A stretch of DNA of 64,000 nt from Sphingopyxis sp. JAI128 (GCF_014207235.1 NZ_JACHDA010000005.1:124001-188000); one strand, 5' to 3'; positions 8,218 through 17,093 are shown, counted from the first letter of the stretch. Notes: generated by a model from the letters alone, not told the origin. Made by a program: numbers and translations.

Positions 8218-9759
8218 ATGACGAACGATCGTCTCAGGCAGCCTCGGACGCTTTGCTGCGCCCCGGCCGGGCGCTGCGGCATGGCGACGTTGAGGCGGCA
8301 GAGCGGCGGCGACAACGAGATGGCAGCCCTTCCCGGGCGACCCTTGCACGCAGGCCGGTCCGGTTCCCGGGCGGTGGAACCGCGCCGGGCGCGGCTCCCG
8401 GAGCGTGCGGCCTTGGTGATGACTGCCGTAGCGGCCTCGCTGCTTGCCGCCTGCTCGCCTCTTCCCCGGCCCGATGCGTCGGCCCCGGATATCGCGGCTC
8501 TTGCCGAAACGAACGATTGGCCCGCATTGATGGCAGCGCGCCGGACGGTTGCGGGGTCGAGCGCACAGCCCCTGCTCGAAACACGACTGGCAGCCGCGAG
8601 GCTGGACGAGACCGCGACCCGGCGCTGGGCAGACAATGTGCTGCGAACGGGTAGCGCCAGCGAGCGTAGCGCGGCCCTCTCCGCGCTCGCGGGAGTCGAG
8701 TTCGCCCGCGGCGGATACGCCCGCGCCGCGGCCACCGCCGACCGGTGGATCGCCAGTCTCGAAGAGGATGGCGCGAGCGACGGCCTCCTCGGCGCTCGCC
8801 AGCTTCGGTCGACGGCCCTGCTGCTCGCCAGCGCACCGCAGCAGCGGATCGATGCAGCGAAAGATGGCGCGGCGCCGCTATGGCGCGACAAGGTCGGGCT
8901 GGTCCGGGCGCCGGCGCAGATCGGCGACGTTCGGATCGAGGCGGTGCTCGATACGGGCGCTAACCTCTCGGTCATCCGGCGCTCGCTCGCAAAGCGGCTC
9001 GGAATACGGTTTATAGCCGGCACGGCGGCGGTCGGAAGCTCGACCGTCGAGAGCGTCGATATCGAGGTGGCGGTGGCCGACCGGATGGCGTTCGCCGGCG
9101 CGACGCTGCACGATGTTGCGTTCATCGTGCTCAACGACGATGCGCTCAGCTTTCCGGTGCCCGGCGGCTATGACATCGACGCGATCATCGGTTTTCCCGT
9201 TTTCCTCGCGCTCGAGCGGATCGCGTTCCGCCCCGACAGGTTCGAGTGGGGGAACAGCCTGCCCGCCAGCGGAAGTATCCCCTTGTTCGCAAACGGCAGC
9301 GATCTCTATATCGAGACGCTTGTCGATGGCCGCCCGGTCGCCCTCCATCTCGACACCGGCGCCGCCCGCACCGAGCTCACGGCCTGGTTCGCACGGCGCT
9401 TTTCCGCATATCGCGCGAACGCTCTCGCGGAGCGATCGGTGTCGGGCGCGGGCGGGACGGCGGTCGGCACGGTTGCCAAGGTGCCGGCGCTCGAGGTCCG
9501 TATCGGCGACTGGGCAGCGTGCGCACGCGACGTCGATCTGGCACTCGGCGACCCGACCGGAATAGCCGACCATCATCTCGGGCGGCTCGGGCAGGATATC
9601 GTCGGGCAGGCGGGCTGGTTCCGTCTTGATCTCGGGCAGATGCGCGCCGATATCGGAGGAGATCGCGATGGCGCCCGGCGCATCGCTCGCCGCGGGTGCC
9701 GAACAGCGGCCCCGGACGGCAGCAATTACCCGTCTGGATCGCCGATGCCGGAAAGATGA
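8218..9759 (+). CDS. Lipoprotein with two retropepsin-like aspartyl protease motifs
   Basis: Exported protein whose C-terminal part holds two aspartic-protease signatures in one chain: VLDTGANLSVI (Asp about 245) and LHLDTGAARTEL (Asp about 379). An IDAIIGFPVF-type block (the family's usual ILG motif) follows the first. A lipobox (SLLAAC) sits in a hydrophobic stretch starting at Met 68, and a helical, TPR-like region (about 85-220) precedes the protease part. ATG 8218 has AGGAG 9 nt upstream. ATG 8419 would give a textbook lipoprotein signal, so the true start is uncertain. In prokaryotes these domains often occur as a single copy; two copies would allow a pepsin-like intramolecular dimer. 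The substrate is unknown. Confidence 0.82.
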   Translation: MTNDRLRQPRTLCCAPAGRCGMATLRRQSGGDNEMAALPGRPLHAGRSGSRAVEPRRARLPERAALVMTAVAASLLAACSPLPRPDASAPDIAALAETNDWPALMAARRTVAGSSAQPLLETRLAAARLDETATRRWADNVLRTGSASERSAALSALAGVEFARGGYARAAATADRWIASLEEDGASDGLLGARQLRSTALLLASAPQQRIDAAKDGAAPLWRDKVGLVRAPAQIGDVRIEAVLDTGANLSVIRRSLAKRLGIRFIAGTAAVGSSTVESVDIEVAVADRMAFAGATLHDVAFIVLNDDALSFPVPGGYDIDAIIGFPVFLALERIAFRPDRFEWGNSLPASGSIPLFANGSDLYIETLVDGRPVALHLDTGAARTELTAWFARRFSAYRANALAERSVSGAGGTAVGTVAKVPALEVRIGDWAACARDVDLALGDPTGIADHHLGRLGQDIVGQAGWFRLDLGQMRADIGGDRDGARRIARRGCRTAAPDGSNYPSGSPMPER

Positions 9760-9846
9760 TCAGGACCCCGATTCGCAGACCAATGGCGCGCTTCCGGATA
9801 TGCGCCGGCGGTCCGCAGCACAGCTCACTCAGATAGGAAGGCTCAT

Positions 9847-10467
9847 ATGGACTTGCATCTCTGGTTCACTTTCGCAGCTGCTTCGCTCGTGATGGCGCTC
9901 ATTCCGGGCCCGGGCGTCGCGAGCATCATCGGCTTTGCTTTCAGTTCGGGGCGCGCGACGGCGCTTGCGTCGGTGGCGGGCATGGCGGTCGGCAACGCGC
10001 TCGCCATCTCGGTTTCGCTCGCGGGCGCGGGGGCGGTGCTGGGCGCGTCGGCGACCGCCTTCGCGATTCTCAAATGGGCCGGCGCGCTTTACCTGATCGT
10101 GATCGGCCTCCTCGCCATCGTGAGGAGTGGCGGCGGAGGCGACGAACGGCCCGGATCGCGCCCGATCAGCCCGCGCGCGGCCTTCATGACCAATATCGCT
10201 GTCGGCACCTTTCACCCGAAGACGATCCTGTTCTTCATGGCCTTCGCCGCGCAATTCATCCGCGCCGACCAGCCCTATCTGCCGCAGGCCGCGCTGCTCG
10301 CCGTCACCTTCACGGCGATCGCCGCGACAACCGACACGCTCTATGCGCTGACCGCGTCCACGGCGTCGGGATTCATCCGGCGCGACGGCGTCAGGAAATG
10401 GTGCCAGCGCGCGGGCGGCGCGGCGGTGATGTCCGCAGGCGTTGCGATGGCAGCGATGAAACGATGA
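9847..10467 (+). CDS. LysE/RhtB family amino-acid exporter
   Basis: Inner-membrane exporter of the LysE/RhtB family (206 aa, about six membrane segments). The family signature is clear near the start: MALIPGPGVASIIGFAFSSGRATALASVAGMAVGN, split by helices, followed by AILKWAGALYLIVIGL and NIAVGTFHPKTILFFMAFAAQFI. A ribosome site (AGGAAGG) precedes ATG 9847. Exported compounds in the family are amino acids such as Lys, Thr or homoserine; which one applies here cannot be told. It is monocistronic, with 87 bp to the upstream gene. Confidence 0.93.
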   Translation: MDLHLWFTFAAASLVMALIPGPGVASIIGFAFSSGRATALASVAGMAVGNALAISVSLAGAGAVLGASATAFAILKWAGALYLIVIGLLAIVRSGGGGDERPGSRPISPRAAFMTNIAVGTFHPKTILFFMAFAAQFIRADQPYLPQAALLAVTFTAIAATTDTLYALTASTASGFIRRDGVRKWCQRAGGAAVMSAGVAMAAMKR

Positions 10468-10525
10468 ACGATGGCGCGGGCGCAATGCCAAGACGCTGCG
10501 CGCGCCTCGCCGGAAAGATCGACAG

Positions 10526-10853
10526 ATGAAAATCCCGGTCTGGGCGGAAGAATATGGCAAGCATGCGGCCCTGAACTTCGGGCAGGCGTTGCACGGGCTG
10601 CGGCACATCGCGCCGCATCCCCGCATCGATTGGACTCAGGGCAAAACTGGTCGCGAACGACCTGCTGTTCGCCATGCTGCCTCCGCGCTGGCATCACAGC
10701 AGCGAAGAGCTGCAGGCATTTCGGACACTCCCGCTCGCGCGCTGGTTCCTCGCGGGACTTGCGCCTTATCGTCTCGACGAAAAAGGCGAGCTTCTCCCGG
10801 CGGAACAGGTTCGCCGCGAACCCCGCTGGGATCCGCGCTGCGATGACGACTGA
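10526..10853 (+). pseudogene. Possible frameshifted small gene
   Basis: Two overlapping forward frames together read like one protein of about 108 aa. Frame 1 from ATG 10526 gives MKIPVWAEEYGKHAALNFGQ and continues to about RIDW. Frame 2 then gives LRAKLVANDLLFAMLPPRW and runs on to EPRWDPRCDDD with a stop at 10851-10853. Both halves use GC-ending codons and sensible amino-acid composition, and the change-over is near 10632. I know no matching family. It may be a decayed gene or a sequencing error; it could also be chance. The rest of the 440-base gap between the LysE gene and the next gene holds nothing I can support. Confidence 0.35.
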
Positions 10854-10909
10854 GAGCTTCTGCACCGCGTGACGGGCGGAATATGCTGAGCTTGAGCGGA
10901 CGCCGGTGA

Positions 10910-11422
10910 CTAGCCGGGCGTTCGGACGGCGGTGTACTGAACCGCAGCAATCAGCCATGATCCGGCGCTGCGCCGCAGAAAATAGCTCGTCCGCAACAGG
11001 CGCTGTTTCCCGTCGACCTCGGACGTGAGCGTCGCGATCACCAGCGCCGTCGCCGCCCATTCGCGTTCCTGTTCTACCGACAGCTTCACCATGTACGGCC
11101 GCACCGCGGGATCGGAAAAGAAGCCGATTACGTCGCGGCGCGCATCGATCGCACCGAGCGGCGATATTTCGACATAGTCGTCGGCCATCAGTGCGGTCAT
11201 CCGCGCCGTATCGAGCCGGCCCTGCGCCTCGACAAACGCGGCGACGACCCCAGCCGGCGATTGCTCGCGCGCCGGCTGCGTCGAAGGCGAGGCCGGGTCG
11301 GCGCCGAAAGCAGGCGCCGCGACGAAACCAAGCGCCGGCGACAGCGCGAGCGCGCTGCCTAGTGCGAGGACGCTGCGCCTTGTTCCATGACGTTGTAACG
11401 AACCGATCGCGGGCAAACGCAT
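10910..11422 (-). CDS. Secreted SnoaL/DUF4440-type NTF2-like protein
   Basis: 170-aa exported protein with an NTF2-like domain (about 55-165): VVAAFVEAQGRLDTARMTAL, MADDYVEISPLGAIDARRDVIGFFSD, and a terminal strand pair SYFLRRSAGSWLIAAVQYTAV. The N-terminus has TRRSVLALGSALALSPALGF, a hydrophobic signal with a twin Arg, so a Tat-type signal is possible. ATG 11422 is chosen over the longer frame (to 11539) because GGAGGG lies 5 nt upstream. It stands alone and divergent from the arsR-type operon. The enzymatic role is unknown. Confidence 0.82.
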   Translation of the reverse strand: MRLPAIGSLQRHGTRRSVLALGSALALSPALGFVAAPAFGADPASPSTQPAREQSPAGVVAAFVEAQGRLDTARMTALMADDYVEISPLGAIDARRDVIGFFSDPAVRPYMVKLSVEQEREWAATALVIATLTSEVDGKQRLLRTSYFLRRSAGSWLIAAVQYTAVRTPG

Positions 11423-11660
11423 AACGTCCCTCCATAGCTTGTCCGCCACCGTTGCCGCAGCGCGACAAGGGCGGAAGCAAGTTGCGGCGGAGGGGCGGAT
11501 CGTCCTGCCGAACGGCCTCTCCCCCTGTTTTGCGCGCATTCATTTTGGGGCAGGAGACGGTGCATGTCTTCTCGCGCGACGTTCCCTGGCCTGTCTCTTG
11601 ACGACCCATCGCGTGCCATGCATCATTTCACCATATGGTTTATAACCAGTTGGAGAAATT

Positions 11661-12059
11661 ATGGCAGCGCGAGATCAGGTCAGTCAGGTTTTTCATGCGC
11701 TGTCCGACCCGACCCGGCGGCACATATTGGAGCGGCTGGCAGACGGACCGCTGCCCGCGGGGCAGCTCGCCCGCGCTTACCGGATGAGCCCCGCGGCAGT
11801 TTCGAAGCATCTCAAGGTTCTCGAAGATGCCGGACTGATCCGCCAGGAACGCCATTCGCAGTGGCGACCGCGATGGCTCGACGCCGCGCCGCTCGAACCG
11901 GCGGCGGCGTGGTTCGACGCCTATCGCCGCTTCTGGGATCGCAGCTTCGACAGCCTGGCGGCCCATCTGGGCGAGACGGCAGCCTGGCAGCCACCTGCCG
12001 TTCCGGACACCACGGGATCAGATGATAGCGAAATGCCGGAAGAAGGAGACAGGCAATGA
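11661..12059 (+). CDS. ArsR/SmtB-family transcriptional regulator
   Basis: 132-aa winged-helix repressor. The HTH is plain: VFHALSDPTRRHILERLADG, then LARAYRMSPAAVSKHLKVLEDAGLI (recognition helix SPAAVSKHL). The Cys/His metal-site motif of ArsR (ELCVCDL) is absent, as is usual in the subgroup that controls SRPBCC/AHSA1 genes. Its stop overlaps the start of such a gene by 4 nt (ATGA). Autoregulation of the three-gene operon is likely. A GGAG lies 9 nt before ATG 11661. Confidence 0.93.
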   Translation: MAARDQVSQVFHALSDPTRRHILERLADGPLPAGQLARAYRMSPAAVSKHLKVLEDAGLIRQERHSQWRPRWLDAAPLEPAAAWFDAYRRFWDRSFDSLAAHLGETAAWQPPAVPDTTGSDDSEMPEEGDRQ

Positions 12060-12523
12060 CGTCGGACTGTGACCCGGTGGACGCGCGATCGATCAGGATG
12101 GAGCGGGTCTTCGCGGCGTCGGCGCAGGACCTGTGGTCCGCGCTCACCGATCCTGCCCGGGTGGCACTCTGGTATGGCGGTGACGGCTTTGCAAATCCCC
12201 ATTGCGAGATGGACGTGCGGGTCGGCGGTATCTGGTCGCACGTCATGCGAACCCCGGACGGAACCGAGCATTCGCTGCGCTTCCGCTTCACCCGCGTCGA
12301 GCCGCCGCACATCCTCGCCTGGCAGGACGCCGCAGACAGCAGCGGCCCACTCAACCTCGTGCGCCTCGAAGAGACGCCGGGCGGAACGCTGCTCCGCTTC
12401 GAAGCGCTCTTTCCGAGCTCCGGGGACCGGGAAGCCGCCGAAGAGTTCGGCTTCGCCTTCATACTGGAGCAGGGCTTCGCGCGGATGGCAGGCGTTCTCG
12501 GCGAGCCGGAGAATGTCCGGTGA
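12056..12523 (+). CDS. SRPBCC / AHSA1-type START-like protein
   Basis: 155-aa cytoplasmic protein of the SRPBCC fold. The family start IRMERVFAASAQDLWSALTDPARVALWYGG, the strand EMDVRVGGIWSHVMRTPDG and the RVEPPHILAW and GTLLRFEALFPS blocks match AHSA1-type proteins. These bind hydrophobic ligands or act as small enzymes; the ligand is unknown. It is co-translated with the ArsR regulator (ATGA) and with the DUF1993 gene (GTGA), which suggests one tightly coupled unit. Confidence 0.9.
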   Translation: MTSDCDPVDARSIRMERVFAASAQDLWSALTDPARVALWYGGDGFANPHCEMDVRVGGIWSHVMRTPDGTEHSLRFRFTRVEPPHILAWQDAADSSGPLNLVRLEETPGGTLLRFEALFPSSGDREAAEEFGFAFILEQGFARMAGVLGEPENVR

Positions 12524-13077
12524 CCGCGACACTTCCATATCCCGCCAATGTGTTCGTCCAGATGCTGCAGGCGCTGGACCATATCCTCGACACCGCGCGC
12601 ACATCGCCCTCGGGACCGCCCGGGGCGAGAATCGTGCATGCAAGGCTCGCACCGGACATGTTCGATCTCTCGCAGCATGTCGAACTGACCTGCCGGCACG
12701 CGCTCGAGGCGGAAGCGCGGTTGGCCGGCCGACCCGACGCGGTGTCGATCGACCTGGAGGGAGAAACGCTCGAGGCGCTGCAGGCGTTGATCCGCCGCAC
12801 CATCGACCGGCTCCGCGATCGGGCGCCGGGCGAGGCGACGCGGACGTTCGGGAGCGACGTCGAAGTGCATACGACCACGGGCCAGTTGTTCCGCATGTCG
12901 GGGAACGAAATGCTCGATGACTGGGCATTCCCGCAATTTTATTTCCATCTCGTCACCGCCTACGCGATCTTGCGCAATAACGGCGTCGGCCTCGGGATCC
13001 GCGACTATCTTGGCCATATGCGGCGACATCTCGTGTCCGGCGAGGACGCTTCGGGGGGCGCCCGGGCAGAGTCGTGA
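12520..13077 (+). CDS. DUF1993 family protein
   Basis: 185-aa protein with the DUF1993 layout: MLQALDHILDTA near the start, LAPDMFDLSQHVELTCRHALEAEARLAGR, a central TFGSDVEVHTTTGQ strand pair and the C-terminal signature DWAFPQFYFHLVTAYAILRNNGVGLGIRDYLGHM. The fold is probably a DinB-like four-helix bundle; the biochemical role is unknown. GTG 12520 overlaps the preceding stop (GTGA), which decides the start. A second DUF1993 protein occurs at 37353-37865. Confidence 0.9.
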   Translation: MTATLPYPANVFVQMLQALDHILDTARTSPSGPPGARIVHARLAPDMFDLSQHVELTCRHALEAEARLAGRPDAVSIDLEGETLEALQALIRRTIDRLRDRAPGEATRTFGSDVEVHTTTGQLFRMSGNEMLDDWAFPQFYFHLVTAYAILRNNGVGLGIRDYLGHMRRHLVSGEDASGGARAES

Positions 13078-13246
13078 CGCAGACAGCGCCGAGAATTTTC
13101 CCGGGCCGTGCGCCGGGGCAACGCCAGGGCGCGCCGGTGAGCAGGTCCCGGCCGGCTCCGCGTTCGCGTGCGAAAGGATACATTTCTTCACATTATGATA
13201 CGCCGTGTTCGTCTCCCGGTGGCGGTTTCGCGGGATCGGCCACGTC

Positions 13247-14593
13247 ATGACCAGATCGATGACAGCCGGCCGAGCCGCAGCCTTCGCCCTCTCCTTTCTT
13301 GCCCTCCCCGGAGCGAAGGCTGCCGCAGACGGCGGCGGCGCCTATGGCCCCGGCTGGTCGGCGGTGCACGCCGACGCAGCGAATACCGACTATCACCAGG
13401 GCGAGGGTCCCGGCGAACTGAAGCTTGCCTGGTCGCGGTCGTTCGGCGGCATGATCAACCTCGGCCCGACCGCCGACGCTGCGGGCCGAATCTATTTCAC
13501 CTCGAGCGGCTCGGGATGCCGCCTCCATGCTCTCGACGGCGCGACCGGAAAGACGCTCTGGTGCTCCGACGTGGTCGACAAGCTGGCGGTCGCCTCTTCG
13601 CCGCTGCTCGACCGCGACGGCAACCTCTTCGTCGCCGACGGCAAGGCGATGCGCTCGTTCAGCCCGGCTGGCGAACTCCGATGGACGACGCCGATCATCG
13701 GGGTACCGCTGTCGGCACAGTTCACGCCGCATGGGGATGTCGTGTTCATCACCAATGTCGGGGTGATCTACATCCTCGATCGACAGTCCGGCCGTGCCGT
13801 CATGGAGCCCCACGCGCTCGTTCCCAACCCGAGGTTCGATCCATCGAAGGGGGCGATGGCGTGCATGCGCGGACTTCCCGAATGCCCGAGCGCGAACACG
13901 CCGGCGGTCGACATGGCCACGGGCCGGATTTTCTTCACCTTCTGGGCCCCCGGCGCGCCGCGCGCCGGCATCAGGGCGATGCGCATCACGGGCGGTTCGT
14001 CGCCAACGCTGGTCGAGGAGTGGGTGAACGAGAGCCTGCCCGGCGGAAGCGCGGCGAGCCCGGACATCTCGGCCGACGGCAAGCGCCTTTACCTGACCGA
14101 CAATGAGGGCGGTCTCCATGCGCTCGATGCGGCGACCGGGAATATCCTGTGGAGCCTTCCCATCGGCTATGCCGCGGGCGGCAGCGTCTCGACGTCACCC
14201 GAAGGGCTGATCATTCCCGCCGGCGGCGCAAAGGCGGCCTTGATGGCGCTCCGCGATGCGGGCGACCACGCCGAAACCGTGTGGCGGAAGGCGGACGTCA
14301 ACAATTTCGGCGTCGCGACGCAGGCTGGCGGGTTCAAGGCCTATCCGACCGCGTCGCTCGGGCACGGCCGCGCCGAACTGCTGACCATCGACACGCGCAC
14401 GGGTGCGATACTCGACCGCGATGCAATCCCGGGCAAGCCGATCTTCACCGTGGGCACCACCCTCGGACCTGACGGAACAGTCTATGTGGCGACGATCCTT
14501 GGCGAGATGCACGCCTATGCGGGCCCGCGGCGAAAAGCCGCGCGCGGCGCTGAGGCCGGCGGAGACCATGGTTCGCCCAAAGCAATTCCATAG
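13247..14593 (+). CDS. Exported PQQ-like beta-propeller protein
   Basis: About 448-aa periplasmic protein. A signal peptide (AGRAAAFALSFLALPGAKAA) precedes repeated propeller blades of the PQQ-dehydrogenase type, for example LHALDGATGKTLWCSD, SSPLLDRDGNLFVADG, LHALDAATGNILWSLP and TIDTRTGAILDRDAIPG. No PQQ or metal ligand set typical of a quinoprotein alcohol dehydrogenase is evident, so it may be a scaffold or binding protein rather than an enzyme. ATG 13247 is preferred because it places a normal signal peptide first; the frame is open from 13205. Confidence 0.83.
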   Translation: MTRSMTAGRAAAFALSFLALPGAKAAADGGGAYGPGWSAVHADAANTDYHQGEGPGELKLAWSRSFGGMINLGPTADAAGRIYFTSSGSGCRLHALDGATGKTLWCSDVVDKLAVASSPLLDRDGNLFVADGKAMRSFSPAGELRWTTPIIGVPLSAQFTPHGDVVFITNVGVIYILDRQSGRAVMEPHALVPNPRFDPSKGAMACMRGLPECPSANTPAVDMATGRIFFTFWAPGAPRAGIRAMRITGGSSPTLVEEWVNESLPGGSAASPDISADGKRLYLTDNEGGLHALDAATGNILWSLPIGYAAGGSVSTSPEGLIIPAGGAKAALMALRDAGDHAETVWRKADVNNFGVATQAGGFKAYPTASLGHGRAELLTIDTRTGAILDRDAIPGKPIFTVGTTLGPDGTVYVATILGEMHAYAGPRRKAARGAEAGGDHGSPKAIP

Positions 14594-14629
14594 CTCCACG
14601 CTCGAACTCGCAACGACAAAGAGGATGAA

Positions 14630-15514
14630 ATGAAGATTGCCGATGAAGACTTGCCGACGCTCGACGTGCTCGGCTCTCCCATGGCCTACCGGACGCTGGG
14701 ATCCCCCGATGCGCCGGTCGCGCTGTTCCTCCACGGCAATCCGACTTCCTCTTATATCTGGCGCGACATCCTGCCCCATGTGGCGCCGGTCGCGCGCTGC
14801 ATCGCGCCCGATCTGATCGGCTTCGGGCAGTCGGGCAAACCCGATATCGAGTACCGCTTTGTCGACCATGTGCGCTATCTCGATGCTTTCATCGAGACCG
14901 CCGGGATCGAGAGCGCCTATCTCGTCGCCCAGGACTGGGGCACCGCCCTCGCCTTCCATCTCGCCTCGCGCCGGCCAGAGATGATCCGCGGCCTCGCCTT
15001 CATGGAATTTATCCGGCCCTTTCCCGACTGGGACGCGTTTCACCAGTCGGACGAGGCGCGTCAGACCTTCCGCATGTTCCGGACGCCCGGCGCTGGCGAG
15101 GAAGCAATTATCGAGAATAATGCCTTCATCGAGCGCGTCTTGCCGGGGTCGATCAAGCGCGCGCTCAGCGCGGACGAAATGGATGTCTACCGGGCGCCGT
15201 TTCTCAGCGCGGATGCACGCAAGCCGATCTGGCGGCTGCCCAACGAACTGCCGATCGCAGGCGAGCCGGCCGACGTCGCAGCCATACTCGAAAAGGCCCA
15301 TGCCGATCTTGCGACCTCGGCCTATCCCAAGCTGCTGTTTGCGGGCGATCCCGGCGCGCTCGTCTCACCCGCCTTCGCGGAGAGTTTCGCGGCGCAGCTC
15401 CCGGCTTGCCGACTGGTCCAACTCGGAGCGGGCGCGCATTATCTGCAGGAAGATCATCCCGCTACGATCGGCACCGAGATCGCGCGTTGGATCGCGGATA
15501 TCGAAGCGGCCTGA
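14630..15514 (+). CDS. dhaA: Haloalkane dehalogenase, HLD-II type
   Basis: Alpha/beta hydrolase that cleaves carbon-halogen bonds in haloalkanes to give alcohol, halide and proton. The full HLD-II active site is visible: nucleophile Asp102 and halide-binding Trp103 in AQDWGTALAF, second halide ligand Asn37 in LHGNPTSSYIWRD, acid Glu126 in AFMEFIRP and base His270 in GAGAHYLQEDHP. The positions are within a few residues of those in Rhodococcus DhaA. At 294 aa it has family length and no signal peptide, so it is cytoplasmic. AAAGAGGATGAA precedes ATG 14630. It is monocistronic after the propeller gene (36-bp gap). Substrate range cannot be told from sequence. Confidence 0.95.
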   Translation: MKIADEDLPTLDVLGSPMAYRTLGSPDAPVALFLHGNPTSSYIWRDILPHVAPVARCIAPDLIGFGQSGKPDIEYRFVDHVRYLDAFIETAGIESAYLVAQDWGTALAFHLASRRPEMIRGLAFMEFIRPFPDWDAFHQSDEARQTFRMFRTPGAGEEAIIENNAFIERVLPGSIKRALSADEMDVYRAPFLSADARKPIWRLPNELPIAGEPADVAAILEKAHADLATSAYPKLLFAGDPGALVSPAFAESFAAQLPACRLVQLGAGAHYLQEDHPATIGTEIARWIADIEAA

Positions 15515-15562
15515 GACACCTTGTCACCGGGCAGCGAGAGGATGGAGAGGAAGACCGTGACG

Positions 15563-16060
15563 ATGGATTCGGCGAACCGCGCCCGCAGCCAGGTCATTCA
15601 TATTCGCGAGGCCGAGTTTCCGGGCGACATGGCAGCGGTGCTCGATATCTGGCGCGAGTATGTCGCGAGCCCGAGCGTCAGTCTCGAATATCAGGACAAT
15701 GAAAGCGAATTCGCCGTGCTTCCGGGGAAATATGAAGCGCCGGAGGGTCGTATATTTCTTGCCGAGATCGAGGGCCGCCTTGCCGGCTGTGTCGCCTTTC
15801 GCAGGGAGGATAATGCCATCTGCGAGATGAAGCGGCTTTATGTGCGACCATTTGCTCGCGGCACCGGCATGGGAAGAAAGCTGGTCACCGCGGCGATCGA
15901 CGCGGCCCGCGCGGCGGGATACGCAGAAATGCGCCTCGACGTTCTCGCGGAGTTCGAGGCGGCGCAGCAGCTCTACGCCAGCTTCGGCTTCGGCGATGCA
16001 GACCCGATCAGCGAGAACCCGACGCCAGGCGCCCGCTTCCTCGGGCTGGCACTCACGTGA
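15563..16060 (+). CDS. GNAT family N-acetyltransferase
   Basis: About 165-aa acetyl-CoA-dependent acyltransferase. The GNAT core is clear: FLAEIEGRLAGCVAFRR, then CEMKRLYVRPFARGTGMGRKLV (motif A with the RGTGMG pyrophosphate loop), then MRLDVLAEFEAAQQLYASFGF (motif B). The substrate is unknown. TTG 15521 and ATG 15542 are alternative starts; ATG 15563 is preferred because GAGAGGAAG lies at a workable distance upstream. Confidence 0.9.
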   Translation: MDSANRARSQVIHIREAEFPGDMAAVLDIWREYVASPSVSLEYQDNESEFAVLPGKYEAPEGRIFLAEIEGRLAGCVAFRREDNAICEMKRLYVRPFARGTGMGRKLVTAAIDAARAAGYAEMRLDVLAEFEAAQQLYASFGFGDADPISENPTPGARFLGLALT

Positions 16061-16124
16061 TGAGCGGGCGGCACCGGGGCAAGTATCACAGGTCGCGCCT
16101 GGCAGGCTGGGAAGCGAGAGAAGC

Positions 16125-17093
16125 TTGAACTTCACCGACACGGAGATGGAGGGCGCGCTCCAGATCGTGCGGCGCCGCGTACCGCCCACCCCCACCCATG
16201 CGTGGCCGCAACTGGCGATGCGCACCGGTGTCGAGCTGTACGTCAAACATGAGAACCACACCCCCACGGGGTCTTTCAAGGCGCGCGGCGGGCTTGTCTA
16301 TATCGACAGCCTTTGCCGGCAGACGCGTCCCGACGGCCTCGTGACCGCAACCCGGGGCAATCATGGCCAGTCGATCGCGCTCGCCGCGCGCGCCGCCGGA
16401 ATCACCCCGATCGTCGTCGTGCCCGAGCAAAATTCAGAAGAGAAGAATGCGGCGATGAAGGCCTTTGGCGCCGAACTGCTGATCCGCGGGCGCGATTTTG
16501 ACGAGGCGCGCGCCATTGCGGCGCAGGAAGCCGGTGACCGCGGCTTCCTTCTCGTTCCCTCCTTCCACCGCGAGATCGTCCGCGGTGTCGCAACCTATGG
16601 GTGGGAACTGTTCACGCAGCTGCCCGATCTCGACGCGGTCATCGTCCCGATCGGCGTCGGAACCGGTATCTGCGGACTGATCGCGATGCGCGACCTGTTC
16701 GGCCTGCGAACCGAGATCGTCGGCGTCGTTGCAGAGCAGGCACCGGCATTCGCCATGCGGTACCGTGGCTACGAGCTGCCGGGCCCGGCGGTTGCCGCGA
16801 GCTTTGCCGACGGTCTCGCGTGCCGCGAACCGCCCGACGAAGCCGTCGCGATCGTCCGGCACGGCGCTGCCGATGTGGTGCAGGTCAGCGAAGACGAGAT
16901 CGCCGATGCCATCCGGACCTTCTATGAGACCACGCACAATCTGGCCGAAGGCGCGGGCGCCGCATCGCTGGCTGCGCTGTTCCGGCTCCGCGAGCGCTAT
17001 CGGGGCAAGCGCGTCGCGATCATCCTGTCCGGCGGCAACATCGACCGGGCCGTGATGGCCGCGATTCTTGCAGGCGACACGCCGCGACCCTGA
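16125..17093 (+). CDS. PLP-dependent threonine dehydratase-like enzyme
   Basis: Fold-type II pyridoxal-phosphate enzyme of the threonine/serine dehydratase group (322 aa). PLP lysine K52 lies in TPTGSFKARGG, the substrate-binding loop is ATRGNHGQS, the phosphate-binding glycine loop is VPIGVGTGICG, and the C-terminal SGGN is in ILSGGNIDRA. No ACT regulatory domain is present, so it resembles the short catabolic (TdcB-like) or threo-3-hydroxyaspartate lyase forms rather than biosynthetic IlvA. TTG 16125 is chosen because GAGAGAAG stands directly upstream; ATG 16146 is the alternative. The exact substrate is uncertain. Confidence 0.9.
   Translation: MNFTDTEMEGALQIVRRRVPPTPTHAWPQLAMRTGVELYVKHENHTPTGSFKARGGLVYIDSLCRQTRPDGLVTATRGNHGQSIALAARAAGITPIVVVPEQNSEEKNAAMKAFGAELLIRGRDFDEARAIAAQEAGDRGFLLVPSFHREIVRGVATYGWELFTQLPDLDAVIVPIGVGTGICGLIAMRDLFGLRTEIVGVVAEQAPAFAMRYRGYELPGPAVAASFADGLACREPPDEAVAIVRHGAADVVQVSEDEIADAIRTFYETTHNLAEGAGAASLAALFRLRERYRGKRVAIILSGGNIDRAVMAAILAGDTPRP

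Noticed and set aside
10341..11609. Reverse-strand open frame of 422 codons covering the gap after the LysE gene
   Set aside because: Overlaps the SnoaL-like gene in a different frame and shows no domain; its length is explained by GC bias.
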